Shown here: piece by piece, positions 22,785 to 35,555 of the stretch
Layout of the letters: each line of letters starts with the position of its first letter
Numbering within the stretch: position 1 is the stretch's first letter
Source: Sipunculus nudus
Taxonomy: Eukaryota; Annelida; Sipuncula; Golfingiida; Sipunculidae
Assembly: GCA_026874595.1 (NCBI GenBank)
Contig: CM049306.1
Location: forward strand, 80,566,142-80,630,141
Reading direction: 5' to 3'
DNA length: 64,000 nucleotides
The notes under the pieces: model-generated
Databases searched by the model: none
What the model was told of the DNA's origin: nothing
The model's input: only the letters and a program-made list of their open reading frames with translations
Program-made: the position numbers and the translations under genes

Positions 22785-25700
22785 CCCAGGGGTCATGACG
22801 CTTAGCTGACCAGGAAGACATTGACAAAGGTAATTTTATCATCTGAATGTCAAATTTGAATGAAATACTTTTTCCAAACTTGACCTTTTGCATAAAATCA
22901 TCCAATATTCATTGGGGTACTATGGAGCTCTGTAGCATGAAGGATATGGGTAACATACACCTATTTTCAAGGTTTACAAGATGACTTTTAAGGAGTCTCC
23001 CAGCATGTCAAAAAATAAAATTCTAGGTCCAGTTATTATGATTTGTGCCCTGTTAACAAATCCAAATGTTTATTCTGGGGGGTATTTCAAAGCCGCATAG
23101 GATGAAGGATATGGGTAACAGAGATGTAATTTCAGGTGCACAAGGAGACTTTTCAGGGGCCTCCCAGCATATCAAGAAAGGAGATTCTAGGTCAAGTCAT
23201 TATAATTTGTGCTATGTTAACAGATGACCAAATCTTTATTCTGGGGAGTACTTCGGAGCCCCAGAGCATGAAGGATATGGGTAACAGGGACCTTATTTCG
23301 GGTTTCCATGTTGACCTTTTATGGGCTTCCCTGGAGGTGAGGACAGAAGATTCTAGGTCCAGTCATTATGATTTGTGCCCTGTTAATATATGACCAAATC
23401 TTTATTCTGGGGGGTACTTCGGAGCCCCAGAGCATGAAGGATATGGGTAACAGGGACCTTATTTCGGGTTTCCATGTAGACCTTTTATGGGCTTCCCTGG
23501 AGGTGAGGACAGAAGATTCTAGGTCCAGTCATTATGATTTGTGCCCTGTTTACAGATGACCAAATGTTTAAAGATCACAAAAGTAGAGAAAAAAAATCGT
23601 AAAAATTAAAAAAAAAATATAGGTGGCGCCACCAATCTCCAGAAATTGATGAAACACTCCATGATCAATATCCATGCAAAGAATCATGGTGATTAATGCA
23701 TTAGTTGTTCAGATACTTGAGCTTTTGTATTAAATTTTGCATTATTCTGGGGGGTACTTCAGAACCCCATAGCTCGAAGAATATAGGTCACAGTGACCTA
23801 ATTTCAGGTTTACAAGGAGAATTTCCATAGACCTCCCAGGATTTCAAGTAAGAAGATTCCCGGTCTAGCGGTTACGATTTGTGCCCTGTTAACAGACAGA
23901 CGCCTGGATGGCCGGACGGCACGACGGACAAAAGGTGATCCCTTCAGCTCAGATGACTTTCAGTCAGCTGAGCTAAAAATTGAAAAAATACAGGTGGCGC
24001 CACCAGAATGCAGAAACTGATGAAACATTTCATGATCAATATCCTTGCAAAGAATCATGGTGATCAATATAATAATTGTTCAGATACTTGAGATTTTGTA
24101 TCAAATTTTCCATTATTCTGGTGGGTACTTCGGAGCCCCATAGCTCAGAGGTTATGGGTAACAGAGACCTAATTTTTTTATAAAATAATAGTTTTTAAGG
24201 AAACTTTTCATGGGCCTCTCAGCATGTCAAGAGAGAAGATTCTAGGTCCAGTTGTTACGATTTGTGCCATGTTAACAGATGACCGCATCTTATGAGGTCT
24301 CAAAAATAGAGAAAAAAATTCGTAAAATTAAAAAAAATACAGGTGGCGCCACCATACTGCAGAAACTGATGACACATTCCATGATCAATATCCATGCAAA
24401 AAAATCATGGTGATCACTGCAATAGTTGTTTAGATACTTGAGCTTTTGTATCAAATTGTCCATTATTCTGAGGGATACTTCAGATGACTTACAGTCAGCT
24501 GAGCTAAAAACACTTAATGGTCAATATCCATGCAAAGAATCATGATGATCTCCGTATTAGTTGTTCAGATACTTCAGCTTTTGTATCAAATTGTCCATTA
24601 TTCTGAGGGATACTTCAGAGTCCTATAGCTTGAAGGATATGGGTAACAGAGACCTAATTTCAAGTTTCCACAGGCACTCTTCATGGGCCTCCTTGCATGA
24701 CAAGAATGAAGTTTCTAGGTCCAGTTGTTGCAATTTGTACCCTCTTGATAGATAACATAGGTGGCGCCACCAGTCTGCAGGAACTGATGGAACATCTCAT
24801 AATCAATATGTATGCCAAAAATCATGACCATCAGTGATGTAGTTATTGAGATATTGAAGTTTTTGTATGAAATTTTTGACTACTCTGGGGGGGTACTTTG
24901 GGGCCCCATAGCTCAAAGGATATGGGTAACAGAGACCTAATTTCTGGTTTCCATGGAGACTTTTCATAGGTCTCTCAGTGTGTCGAGAATGAAGATTCTA
25001 GGTCCAGTCGTTACTATTTGTGCCATGCTAACAGATGACAGCATCCTTAAAGGTCTCAAAAATAGAGGAAAAAATCGTAAAAAATCGAACGATACAGGTG
25101 GCGCCACCAGTCTGCAGGAACTGATGGAACATCTCATAATCAATATGTATGCCAAAAATCATGACCATCAGTGATGTAGTTATTGAGATATTGAAGTTTT
25201 TGTATGAAATTTTTGACTACTCTGGGGGGGTACTTTGGGGCCCCATAGCTCAAAGGATATGGGTAACAGAGACCTAATTTCTGGTTTCCATGGAGACTTT
25301 TCATAGGTCTCTCAGTGTGTCGAGAATGAAGATTCTAGGTCCAGTCGTTATGATTTGTGCCACGTTAACAGATGACAGCATTCTTAAAGGTCTCAAAAAT
25401 AGAGGAAAAATCGTAAAAAATCAAACAATACAGGTGGCGCCACAAGTCTGCAGGAACTGATGGAATATTTCATAATCAATATGTATGCCAAAAATCATGA
25501 CCATCAGTGATGTAGTTATTGAGATATTGAAGTTTTTGTATGAAATTTTTGACTACTCTGGGGGGGTATTTTGGGGCCCCATAGCTCGAAGGATATGGTT
25601 AACAGAGACCTAATTTCTGGTTTCCAAGGATATTTTTCATGGGCCTCTCAGTGTGTCAAGAATGAAGATTCTAGGTCCAGTCGTTACGATTTGTGCCATG

Positions 25701-26475
25701 CTAACAGATGACAGCATCCTTAAAGGTCTCAAAAATAGCGGAAAAAATCGTAAAAAATCGAACAATAAAGGTGGCACCACCAGTCTGCAGGAAGTGATGG
25801 AACATCTCATGATCAATATGTATGACAAAAATCATGACCATCAGTCAAGTATTTAATGAGATATTGAAGTTTTTGTTTGAAATTTTTTACTTTTCTGGGG
25901 GGTAGTTTGGGGCCCCATAGCTGGAAGGATATGGGTAACAGAGACCTAATGTCTGGTTTCCATGGAGACTTTTCATAGGTCTCTCAGTGTGTCGAGAATG
26001 AAGATTCTAAGTCCAGTCATTACGATTTGTGCCTTGTAAACAGATGTTCACATTTTTAAAGGTCTCAAAAATAGAGAAAAAAATTCGTAAAAAATTGAAA
26101 AATACAGGTGGCGCCACCAGTCTTCAAGAACTGATGGAACCTCTCATGATCAATATGTATGCCAAAAATCATGACCATCAGTCGAGTAGTTAATGAGATA
26201 TTGAAGTTTTTGTATGAAATTTTGGACTTTTCTGGGGGGTACTTTGGGGCCCCATAGCTCGAAGGATATGGGTAACAGAGACCTAATTTCTGGTTTCCAA
26301 GGAGATTTTTCATGGACCTCCCAGGATGTCAAGTAAGAAGATTCCAGTTCTAGCGGTTACGATTTGTGCCTGGTTAACGGACAGACAGACGGACAGACAG
26401 ACAGACAGACAGACGGACGACGGACAAAGAGTGATCGCTATAGCTCAGATGACTTTCAGTTAGCTGAGCTAAAAA
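22776..26475 (+). mobile_element. Helentron/pearl-like element inserted in the LINE
   Basis: The left end TGACCCAGGGGTCATGACG (from 22782) matches the left end in the 3.69-kb unit. The right end has GACA/GACG microsatellite DNA and a hairpin AGCTCAGATGACT / AGTTAGCTGAGCT (26442-26470) followed by AAAAA. In between lie about ten satellite monomers. The GGCGCC core of each recurs at 23625, 23996, 24345, 24763, 25100, 25436, 25773 and 26110. The last monomers are spaced 336-337 bp and nearly identical. Extra right-end hairpins occur inside the array at 23946-23974 and, truncated, at 24481-24505. The element separates two halves of one reverse transcriptase, which fixes its boundaries fairly well. 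Confidence 0.7.
26383..26425. repeat. GACA/GACG microsatellite
   Basis: Tandem GACAGACGGACAGACAGAC-type repeats at the right end of the Helentron-like element. Microsatellites in this position are a known feature of pearl-type elements. Confidence 0.85.
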
Positions 26476-26993
26476 TCAGTAGAGCATGAACCGTCAATTC
26501 GCATTAGAAAGGCTTTTAGTGCATTTAGGCAGCTGTCTTCACCTTGGAAGGCAATATGAGGATCTACAATGCAACAGTCACACCAACTCTATTGTACGGG
26601 GCCGAGACAAAGTCAACACAAAAGCCAGAACTACGATTGAATACCTCTGATAGCCGATGTTTCCATAATATTCTAAAGATCCGGTTGTGGTATCATATCA
26701 GAAACAGTGATATACGGTAAAATACCCGATTACATAAGCATCCACCTATCTTAAAAGGCTAAGAATACGTTGGCTCCGTCATGTGCAATGGATGGACCCC
26801 AAGCAGATTCCGCTTCACCTCTACCATTCGGACTCTACGGCTATAGGTGGAAGGCGGAGACAGGGACGACAGAGAAAAATGGACCGATGCTTGCAGTAGG
26901 GATTTGGCATCAATTGGGTTTACACTGCTGAAGGCAGAGAACATCGCCAATCAAAGAGAAGATTGGATGTTGACACAAGCGGCAATGATGTGA
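26476..26993 (+). pseudogene. Non-LTR retrotransposon reverse transcriptase, C-terminal half
   Basis: The frame resumes with EPSIRIRKAFSAFRQLSSPW, then MRIYNATVTPTLLYGAET (the 'IYxxxVxPxLLYGAETW' segment), IRWLRHVQWMDPKQIP, GRRRQGRQRKKWTDAC and LLKAENIANQREDWM, ending in a TGA at 26991. These are the conserved C-terminal motifs of LINE ORF2 proteins. Order and orientation match the half at 22209-22784. Frame breaks are present (for example near 26555 and 26715). A TGATGATGATATTTATGATG-like tail follows. The clade is not assigned. Confidence 0.8.
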
Positions 26994-28207
26994 CATGTGC
27001 ACTAACAGTACCAATGAGGTTGATGATGATATTTATGATGATTCAATGTAAATATTTTACTGTGGGAATGGAAGATACCGTTGCCTAGTCATTGATTAGA
27101 AGCTACAATTATATAACTTACAATAACTTAACACTCACTAGTCTCAGATTGTGGGTCATGTTTTCATGGAAAGAGAAATCCATGTTAAACAAGATCTTCT
27201 GATGACACGTGTAAAAGTGGTATACCCTTAATATTGACATTCAACTTTCGACATGCAGGTTTTCTATGGAACAAGTTCCGCTGCTTGAAGCATGATATGC
27301 GTAGTTTCTGACTGCGGCGATAGTCCACTTTGCGCATTAATGTTTAATTTCTTAAGATATATAGGAAAACATGAAAATGAGTTCCTTGGCAAAGGTCAAG
27401 TGGCACCATCGTCATTTAAATATAAACGTGTCCATGTCACAAAATATGGTCCAAAGTATTAATCTGCCTGAAATTCACGTTTATTATTTAAACGTTCATA
27501 CGTTGATATGTACCAAATTGGAATTGATCAACAACATCATATCACTTTTTTCGCCTTTTTCTAAATTATTCCAGAGTAATAAGAATTGCATATGAACAAG
27601 CAATGACAAAATGACCAACAGAAACCTTGCACAGAAGGGGCATAAATTGGTAAAAAATGACGCCATCTGAAATGCAACATGGCTGCCATAAATTCTATAC
27701 AAAAAATGGAATCAAACCTGGTTTGGGTCTAAGGATTAGAAAAATGTATTCAATTTTTTTTAATATTACATAAACCCCTGCACTATATATAAAATGGGCA
27801 CCTCTATAAAATGGCAATTTTAGGCGGTTACAATCTTTTCTTCTGTCTATATTCAGCCCAGCTTACGTGTTCACTTTAACGATTTTTCTGTTGTAGAGGT
27901 ATCCTTAGGTATACAGTTAGGCTTGTTTAATTTATCAAATATATTACTCAAGGCACTACACTGATTTGACTATTTCAATTTGCTTGCACATGCTAAGTCA
28001 GAATTAAAGCCAGACTGGTAATATCATGAGTTGATACCCTGTTCAGTAACCCAAATAATTAGTCCTCTATTATAAGGTCATAGGGTAAGATTCTAAGAGG
28101 AGCCTTACTCGGAGAAAGGTATAGAATAGTATTTTATCTTTAAGGGTGCTGTTGGAAACATCCTAAAGTAAAAGAGGAAAATCAGTTAGAAATTTTAGGA
28201 CAGTATC

Positions 28208-28209
<2 letters not shown>
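26994..28209. other. Gene-free stretch
   Basis: I see no gene, RNA or clear repeat here beyond the ATG-rich LINE tail at its start. Short frames at 27371-27702 overlap on both strands and carry no domain. Confidence 0.5.

Positions 28210-28266
<57 letters not shown>
28210..28266. repeat. TA microsatellite
   Basis: An uninterrupted (TA)n run of about 57 bp. Confidence 0.95.
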
Positions 28267-28270
<4 letters not shown>

Positions 28271-29865
28271 GAATGCTTGTATATTAATGCCAGCGGTCTA
28301 ACAAGCATTCGAACACAACTTCCCTTATTGTGTCTTTGTGCTTTTATGCTGGTTTTATATAATGAAATGCATATGATTAATAAACCATCATGCAGAGAAA
28401 CGATACATCGCACAAGTTATTGTTGTATTCTTAAAACAGGACAATTTATACCACTGTTCAAGGTAGGTTGGGTCACTGAATCTGGCGACTAACACTTCCA
28501 TATTGTGGCATCCCTTTAAAGTAGGCAATTTGGTCAGTTGAGTCCATATTGTTGGCATAGTTGCCTAGACATGAAAAGTACGTTTGAAACGTGTCATGGC
28601 ATGCGAACAGCGATCGGTTGGTTAATAAAATACCATGTATAATTCTGAATTTTATTTTATTATTTTATTCTTGGGCAAACGTCTATACGAATTACCAAAA
28701 GGCAAAGAATGAGAGGTAAGTGGCCAGAGGCAAGGGAATGTTAACTATGCTTTGAACATAACCATGATGCCTATTCTTGGTAGGCAGAGATATGCGCTCG
28801 CTCAGGGCTCCCTATTATAAAGTGACATGGTCGGAATCGTTTTGTCCCTTAATATAAGTCTACATGTCAGGTCGCCCGACTCATTGGTAGTGGCTTTGAG
28901 CAAAACCTGACCAAAAGGCCTAAAAATTGATTTAATGTGGAGAAAATATGGATAAAGTGATCGCATGTTGTTAGACGAACGTTCTGTGTACCGTTCATCG
29001 ATCTAAGGACGCTTATCATTCTTGTTTATTTGCATTAGTAAAGGCCGATCATCGAGTTTTTTCGAAAGTCAGTCGGTTTTCTGCAACTTTCAAGCGCTCG
29101 ATTACGAAAGGCAACTATCGATTACATCATACTCATGATTGTTTTACCAGAATGTCTTTAAGTTATTGGGGAAAATTACTCTTCCATTTTTTACAACATT
29201 CTGCGCTTCATATAGTTTATGTTCCCAAATAACCTCCGTATATAACTGAGAATGACACGGTTGATGAGAGAACGGAGGACTTACTATACCTATGTGAACT
29301 GGCTGGGAGCTGCAGAATTAGCGGAGAGTTTTCTAACGAGATGTTCATTGCAAAATATGGGCGGTATGGAGTTAAAATGGTCCATAATGCTCCAGGTCTA
29401 TGCCAATTTTGCAAGATGCTCTTAGAAATAATCTCCTCAACTGATGTCAGGTGCCGCTGCAGCACGAGTAATTATATTTTTAGCTTTCAATGACTTATTA
29501 TTTTATTTTTTTACCAAAAATTATATGGGCCTGTAATTTTTCTGGGAGGCCTGTGAAACCAGTATACATGTCGGCAGTCATCATAATTGCTATAAAATGA
29601 AAGTCCTGATAGTGAAGCTAAAACGATACGCGGGAGTATTCATGAGGGCCAGCAAGTAGATGTCCTTGACTGTGGTTTAATTGATTATACAATAATTAAT
29701 TAAAATGAAACTTTGAAAAGCATATCTTATAGTGATAAAAGGAAAATATAAAAAAGGCAAAAACTTCTTTTCGTAAGGTAGAATTACTAAGACATGCGGG
29801 CTGGGTCAAGAGAGTACAGTTTCACAGATAATTGCACAGTTCTTTATATTTGTCTGAACCGATTA
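28267..29865. other. Gene-free stretch with hAT-like words
   Basis: No gene is recognised. Words such as CCGATCATCGA and TCGATTAC around 29045-29130 resemble the hAT-like terminus at 29866-29934 and may be its inner sequence, but a matching left terminus was not found. Confidence 0.4.
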
Positions 29866-29934
29866 ATAATCGATCATCGATCGGTTTGCCCAAACCGATG
29901 ATCGATTATGAAAAAGGAACCGACTCCCACCACT
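29866..29934. mobile_element. hAT-like transposon terminus
   Basis: GGAACCGACTCCCACCACT (29916-29934), read outward as AGTGGTGGGAGTCGGTTCC, is a form typical of hAT termini. It is preceded by a strong hairpin at 29866-29909 with arms ATAATCGATCATCG and CGATGATCGATTAT. Only this end is recognised. Confidence 0.5.
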
Positions 29935-31560
29935 AATTTGCATACTTAAAACTAAAGGCTGTCCTTAAAACTGCGGTCGTCCCTGAACTTGTAAGTTCAG
30001 TATAAGAACAGTGATGTGTCCATTACCACCGGGCAGTCATACATGTGGCGGGTATGTATGTTGAACCTGTCACGGAAGCTTTACCAGTGACATGACGCCA
30101 GGACTGATCTTTTTCATGCGAAATGTAACCTTAAATCTCAGTAAATCTGTTCAACGACTTCGTTATGGAAACATGATAATCTCTGCCCTCGCGCATACAT
30201 GTGCTGAATGGTGAAAGCCCTTCCCGCGGATACAAGTGTTTGTGCGCACAGCGATATGAGGAAGTTTGTGGGGACAGTCCCCTCGCAAATTATGCATTCA
30301 GAAAGCGCCGGCGCCAACCGATTCGGGAAGACAATATTCAGATCTCCTAAAACATTTCATTCCTTATTCTATATACATAGTGACACAAAATGCCATTAAG
30401 CAAATCTCTCTAACCCGGGTAGCGAGGGGTTGACTTAAGGGGTTGATAACTTTGTGTTTCAATATTAAAACGAGAAAAACGTCTTTACTTATTTCATTGG
30501 TGGTTTTTGCTAGGTTCTCAAAGAACAGAACTATCAAGTACGTTTTGTTCTGTTTCTTATTATTTTGTTCTGTCCGCTTTTCGGTCAAAACTCAAATAGG
30601 GTTGAATTTCCAAAACTGACCTGTGGCCAAAGTTTTTAGTCATGTGAAAAATTTGTGGGGGGGGGGGGGGTTGCTACCAGTTCTAGCACTGCGTTCGAAA
30701 CATCCAGCTGATTTTCGATGGGAGCTATTTGAAACAGTGTATGGACAAACTGTCAGGAGGTTATTTTGGTGAACAAAATGGGACATAATGTATAATAGTG
30801 CTAACACCTGATTCAAGCTCCAATGTTTTATGCTTGTATCCCATAATGAATATTATATTTAACGGTAGAACGGTACCGGTTATTTTAGTTTGTTTTTTTA
30901 TTTTAGTATGTTATATAACTTTTTCACATATAATTTCACACACTGCTTGATAGATCAGTACATGATGTGTCAGAGACAAATACATAAAGGAGCTGCTGTT
31001 CTTCTTTTTTATTTCAGCCCGAAATGGATAAACACAAGTTAATTCTTGTTGGTCGCCTTTATTTGAGTTCCTTATATTATCTGCACCATCCCTGTGCCTC
31101 CCTTTACACTTAATCTCACATGTTATCAATTCTATTTCAGAATTACATTATTATGTAGTCCTACGATCATGATCTCGTTCTGATTTATTTGTAATTTTAA
31201 TATGTTTTACATGCTTGCATAAACAATCTATATTTTGACCACAAGAAATACTCAAATCTCCTAAAGACCCGATTTGTCCTGGATAAAATTTCAACAAAAT
31301 AGACAATAAACCAATAACGCACAGCTTTTTAATCTTATATCTCTCCATGTGTGTACTAAGCAATAGAAGGATCGATACATATTGGAAGTTGTAATCAATA
31401 AATTAGTTTACCATTAAATTTAAGCACACAGTTTTAATAAGAATTGGATCAAATCGACATTTGGCATATTTTTGCTAACCAGTTTGTTTGATGACAAGCA
31501 TATCTTATTGCCTTGCACATACAATTAATATTATATCTGCAGGTGCTTAATGGAAAGTTT
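29935..31560. other. Gene-free stretch
   Basis: No gene is recognised. A 14-base G run lies at 30657-30670. Small frames have no domain signature. Confidence 0.5.
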
Positions 31561-31639
31561 ATATTTCTAGGAATATATTATATACATTTATATACAAAGA
31601 TATACATTTCAGGTAAATCAGAAGGCCCAATTTCAGTTT

Positions 31640-32047
31640 TTTATTTAACACAGCTCGCAAACGTGTCGCATGATCAGTAATTTTGTTTACTGGTCATTCA
31701 ATGAACGTGTGTGATCATAACAGAGTTTGCGGCATCCCCGATAGCGGGACGTCTTCCAGGAGTACAAGATCTGTTCTGTCGATTCCTGGTTCTATCAGGT
31801 CCAGTCGAGCCATATACTCCTCAACCATACGCTAATCACTTCGGACAACACTTTAGGATACGATAAACATAGTCCTACGGCTGTTAGATGGCTTCTAAAG
31901 TTGTCTTCTATAGGGACTCTGGGGATGATGTCTTTGGTGAAAACAGAGGCGATTAGGTGGTTTTCTCCATACACTTAGGGACAATCTTGCTCATAATGCG
32001 AGACAAAAAAATCGTATTTATAGTCAATAGGATCTTCATAGGTCCTA
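31640..32047 (-). pseudogene. Second, decayed TIR-domain copy
   Basis: On the minus strand this encodes DPIDYKYDFFVSHYEQDCP, a TIR box 1, at about 32047-31975. Out-of-frame matches to the rest of the TIR domain continue down to about 31640. It aligns along its length with the TIR region of the neighbouring Toll-like receptor pseudogene (32139-32580), including the non-coding sequence after the stop. It looks like a tandem duplication of the receptor's 3' end that later decayed. No LRR or transmembrane part accompanies it. Confidence 0.7.
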
Positions 32048-32138
32048 AATGGAAATTTTTTATTTCTAAGAATATACTGTACACATTTATATACAAGTAG
32101 ATAGCTTTCTGGTAAAGCCAAGGACACAAATTCAGCTT

Positions 32139-34280
32139 TTACTTTAATGCAGATCGCAAACGTGGCCAAAACGTGTCCAAATGGTCAGAAATTTCGTTTT
32201 CTGGCCATTCTATGTACGTGTGTGACCGTAACATTGCCACCAAGGTTCACGGCATCGTTGATAGCGGGACATCTTTGAGCATAACGAGCACTATTCTGTC
32301 GATTCCTCGTTCTATCAGGTCAAATCGAGCCATATGCCCCTCAAACTTACACCAATCACTTCGGACGAAATTTCATGGTTCTGCGGCTGTTAAAAATGCT
32401 CTTCAGGATGTTGTCTACTATAGGGACTCCGGGGATGAAGTCTCTTTGGTGAAGACAGAGGCGTAGAGGCGGATCTCCCTCCTCCAAATTAGGGATCAGA
32501 TTGTCATACACCCAGGGAAATCTTGCTCACAATGTGAGACAAAAACATCGTACTCAAAGTCAATAGGATCTTCCTCAAGCTCCTTGTACAACGCCCGTCT
32601 GATCCTAAACTGGAGACAGAGGTACTTTATATCCCATCTGTGTCTGTAAACAATGCATGACAAAGTCAGAAACAACAGAAAGGTAATCAGTAAGCCAACG
32701 CATGTGTACAGCCATTGTAAGGTAAAGCAGTGTTTTTCCAACAAAGAAAATATCACCGATGATAACTGGGACAGGGGAACTAAGGTTCCATTAAAATGAC
32801 AGAATGTTTGATCCAGATCGTATATATTTTTCTTGTAATTTTGAGTCCAATATAAGAACTGTAGAGTGTTACATGTACATTCCACTGGATTTCCTGTTAT
32901 TACTAAAGCGAATTCTGCATTGCCTGGGCGGTGAAATGCCTTCGCCAGTTCCATCATCGTGCTTTGATCTAAAGCAACTAAACTGTTCTTAGACAGATCA
33001 AGTGTGGTCAAGTTGCACAATCCAGTTACGTTGAGAGAAAATATGCGAATATTATTGCCCGATAAATTTAAAGTGTTCAGAATGTGATTGGTACTATCAC
33101 CGAATATATCAGGTGATAATGTGATGATATTATTTTCTGACAGATCTAAATGCTCAAGATTGTTAAGTTTCGGTAATGGCCTCCAGATGTCGAAAGCATG
33201 TCTCCCAGGATGTTTTTATTCAGATAGAGATTTTTTTATACTTTTCGCAAACATTTTATCAAAGGCATTAACAGAGATGTTCCTGAGGTTGTTAAATCCG
33301 AGGTAGGTTGAAGGAATTTGACAGTACCCATAAATACTTTTATGTTGTTGTCGGACAAATCCAGAAATTTTACCTTGAGTGGCCCTGTCCCATTAATCTG
33401 GATAACTATGTCGCTTGCCACGGTACCTTCGTCTACGGCACACCGCGCAAGCAATTTAATCAGGCTTGAAGGCAAATATATACTTTTGAATCTCTTCCTT
33501 GTTGCAGGGATATTGTAATTTAGACCAGTTGTTTGGTAGCTTATATCTAACACTTCAATGAATTTGAGTTTTGTTGTTCCGGCCAAAGAATTTACATCCA
33601 TTTCGTTCTCACTTACATCTAGAAACCTAAGTTTTGGAAGATATTCGGGATGTATAGCAAACCTACGGATCATGTTCTTATTCATTCTCAGGGTGGTCAA
33701 AGTTGAAGAGTTGATTGATTTCCAAAACACTCCGTGGACTTCAACATTACACTCATTGTTCTCCCCTTTATTGATCCCAGTTAGGTTCAAATCAGTCAGA
33801 TGATATTTCGGAAGGGCCCACATAAAGTCCGAAACACGTGTGAAACTGTTCAGCCCATTTTGAGTAGAAAACGACAGGTCGAGAACTTTTAATCCCTGGA
33901 GTGGGCAAAGGCTCTCATTATGAACATGTTTCAAATGATTATTGCTCAAGTTCAGTGTACTTAGTTTTTGAAGACCTGCGAACAAATTTTTCCAGTAGTG
34001 AATAGATGTAAGAACGGTCTAAGAACAGTGTGCGAAGATTTGTACAATTCACAAAAGCGTTTTCCCCAATAGTCCCTATGTTGTTGTGGGACAGAATAAA
34101 TTCAGAGAACGTGTCATTACACAATTTCGGTATGGTTACCAGACCTCTATTGGAACAGTTGACAAAGACCCTTTCCTCCTTTTGCTTGCAGGTACACGGT
34201 TTACATCTGTATTCATTTAGCATGGAGACTCTTGCGGCCATGATAACCAGCGCTAATAACTGAAAGAATACCATATCCAT
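32139..34280 (-). pseudogene. Toll-like receptor pseudogene
   Basis: A complete but broken single-exon TLR, an innate-immune membrane receptor that signals through its TIR domain. From the ATG at 34280 it has a hydrophobic signal sequence (about residues 5-20), an LRRNT cysteine cluster (CKPCTC...NCSNRGL), and LRRs such as LSTLNLSNNHL and LNNLEHLDLSENNI. These are followed by an LRRCT (GNPVECTCNTLQFLYWTQN), a transmembrane helix (about 32715-32645), and a TIR domain with box 1 YDVFVSH, box 2 around LCLHQRDFIPG and box 3 near TFWPRLRSALK, ending at 32139. Breaks: frameshifts near 33990, 33305, 33215, 32515 (just after box 1) and 32375, and a TGA at 32249-32247. Five shifts are too many for sequencing error alone. 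Family is certain; loss of function is very likely. Confidence 0.85.
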
Positions 34281-35373
34281 TGATACGTGTTACACAGACA
34301 AGCGATTTGACCGACTGCTGATCATAAGGCACTGCACCCTGACTCTGTATCAAACATGTTTGGAAAACCAGGAAAATTTGACCTGTAATAAAGTCGTAAT
34401 AAATGTCATTCGTAAGAACTTCTTATTTCCGTTATATGTAATTTTACTGATTTAGGTGAGAGGTTATCTTAGAATGCCAATCGCTTGAGAATTAAAACTG
34501 ATCACAGAACGCCCACACACTTGCCTTGTTTATGAATTATGAAAGTAGCTACTAGTGTCATACAAACTCGATAAACATAATCTATGTGAAAATCATATAT
34601 TCTTCTGAAGCATTTGTGAATGTATTTAAAAAAAAGAAAAAAAGGCAAAAAGAGCCAAATAAAATACAATTGATTAAAAGTCAAAAGGGTCTGTTCCTAG
34701 TTAATGGGTTCTGCTTAACTGATAAAATGATTTAGGTATACATACGTCAACATCGGGCTTGTTTGAGTAAGAATAACCACAGCCGAGCTCGTAGTGAATT
34801 CTCTTACGAGACACTGACGTAAACACGTGGTTGGTTTGATAAGTAACTATGACGTTATTACCTGACGTCAAACCAAGGATGGTGCTGCCATGCAGCATCA
34901 TGACATGACTCAGATTTTGTAAAGCTAATTTCTTTTTCTTCAAATCGTAACCTTCACTGTAACCCACTATCATTTTGGTTACCGGGGTAACTTTTCATGC
35001 TGCATCCAGTTAACGAAAGAATCGTTACAGTTAACCTTCAATGTGAATAGATCATGAAGTCCACATATCGTGAAATACTTCCTCCTAGCGCAAGCTGTGA
35101 ATTGTACAAAATAACATTTTAAGGAAGGCAGTGTCTTTCTATAGTAGTTTTGTGCAAGCAAATATGGCGTCAAAGACTAATTACATAATGCTTCGCTTTA
35201 CAGATTTATAGTTAATGTCTTATCATGAATACATGTGTAAGGAAAGCATCCCGTACAATACGTTTTCGTGGTTAGGCCAAGGAAGTATATTCCGCAGGAT
35301 TTTGAAAAAGATACCATACATTGGAATTATCGCGTCGCAAGTATTCTGCCAGAACACGGAGCAGGTACATATA
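34281..35373. other. Upstream flank of the TLR relic, no gene seen
   Basis: Two minus-strand open frames (34973-34701 and 35173-34979) have no recognised family. A CRE-like TGACGTCA lies near 34863. I see no TATA box or other feature I can tie to the receptor start with confidence. Confidence 0.4.
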
Positions 35374-35555
35374 CAGTGAACCCTCACTGTGTCGAAGTCT
35401 AAGGATCCTCAGAAAACTTCGACACATCCAAGGTTCGACACGAGCGGGTTTTATTTGGTAATAATTTAACTAGAGTTGTCCTGAATATCGAGTCTGTAAC
35501 TACGACATTAGCGAGATATTTGACTTAAGCGAGTTTGACACGGCGATGTTTCACC
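35374..35555. mobile_element. Short pogo-like MITE
   Basis: The left end is CAGTGAACCCTCACTGTGTC. The right end read on the minus strand is GGTGAAACATCGCCGTGTC. The inverted ends match at roughly three quarters of 25 positions and both abut ATATA. The length is about 180 bp and there is no coding sequence. The terminus resembles that of the element at 2764-4385 but is a different family. Confidence 0.55.

Noticed and set aside
23136-23559. Overlapping frames with similar proteins in the satellite array
   Set aside because: They are translations of adjacent satellite monomers, not a protein repeat family.
12901-26475. CRISPR-like regular repeats
   Set aside because: Units are 337-343 bp with no short spacers. 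This is an animal satellite, not a CRISPR array.
34701-35173. Two minus-strand frames upstream of the TLR as a separate gene
   Set aside because: They are in different frames, have no recognised motif and no convincing splice join.
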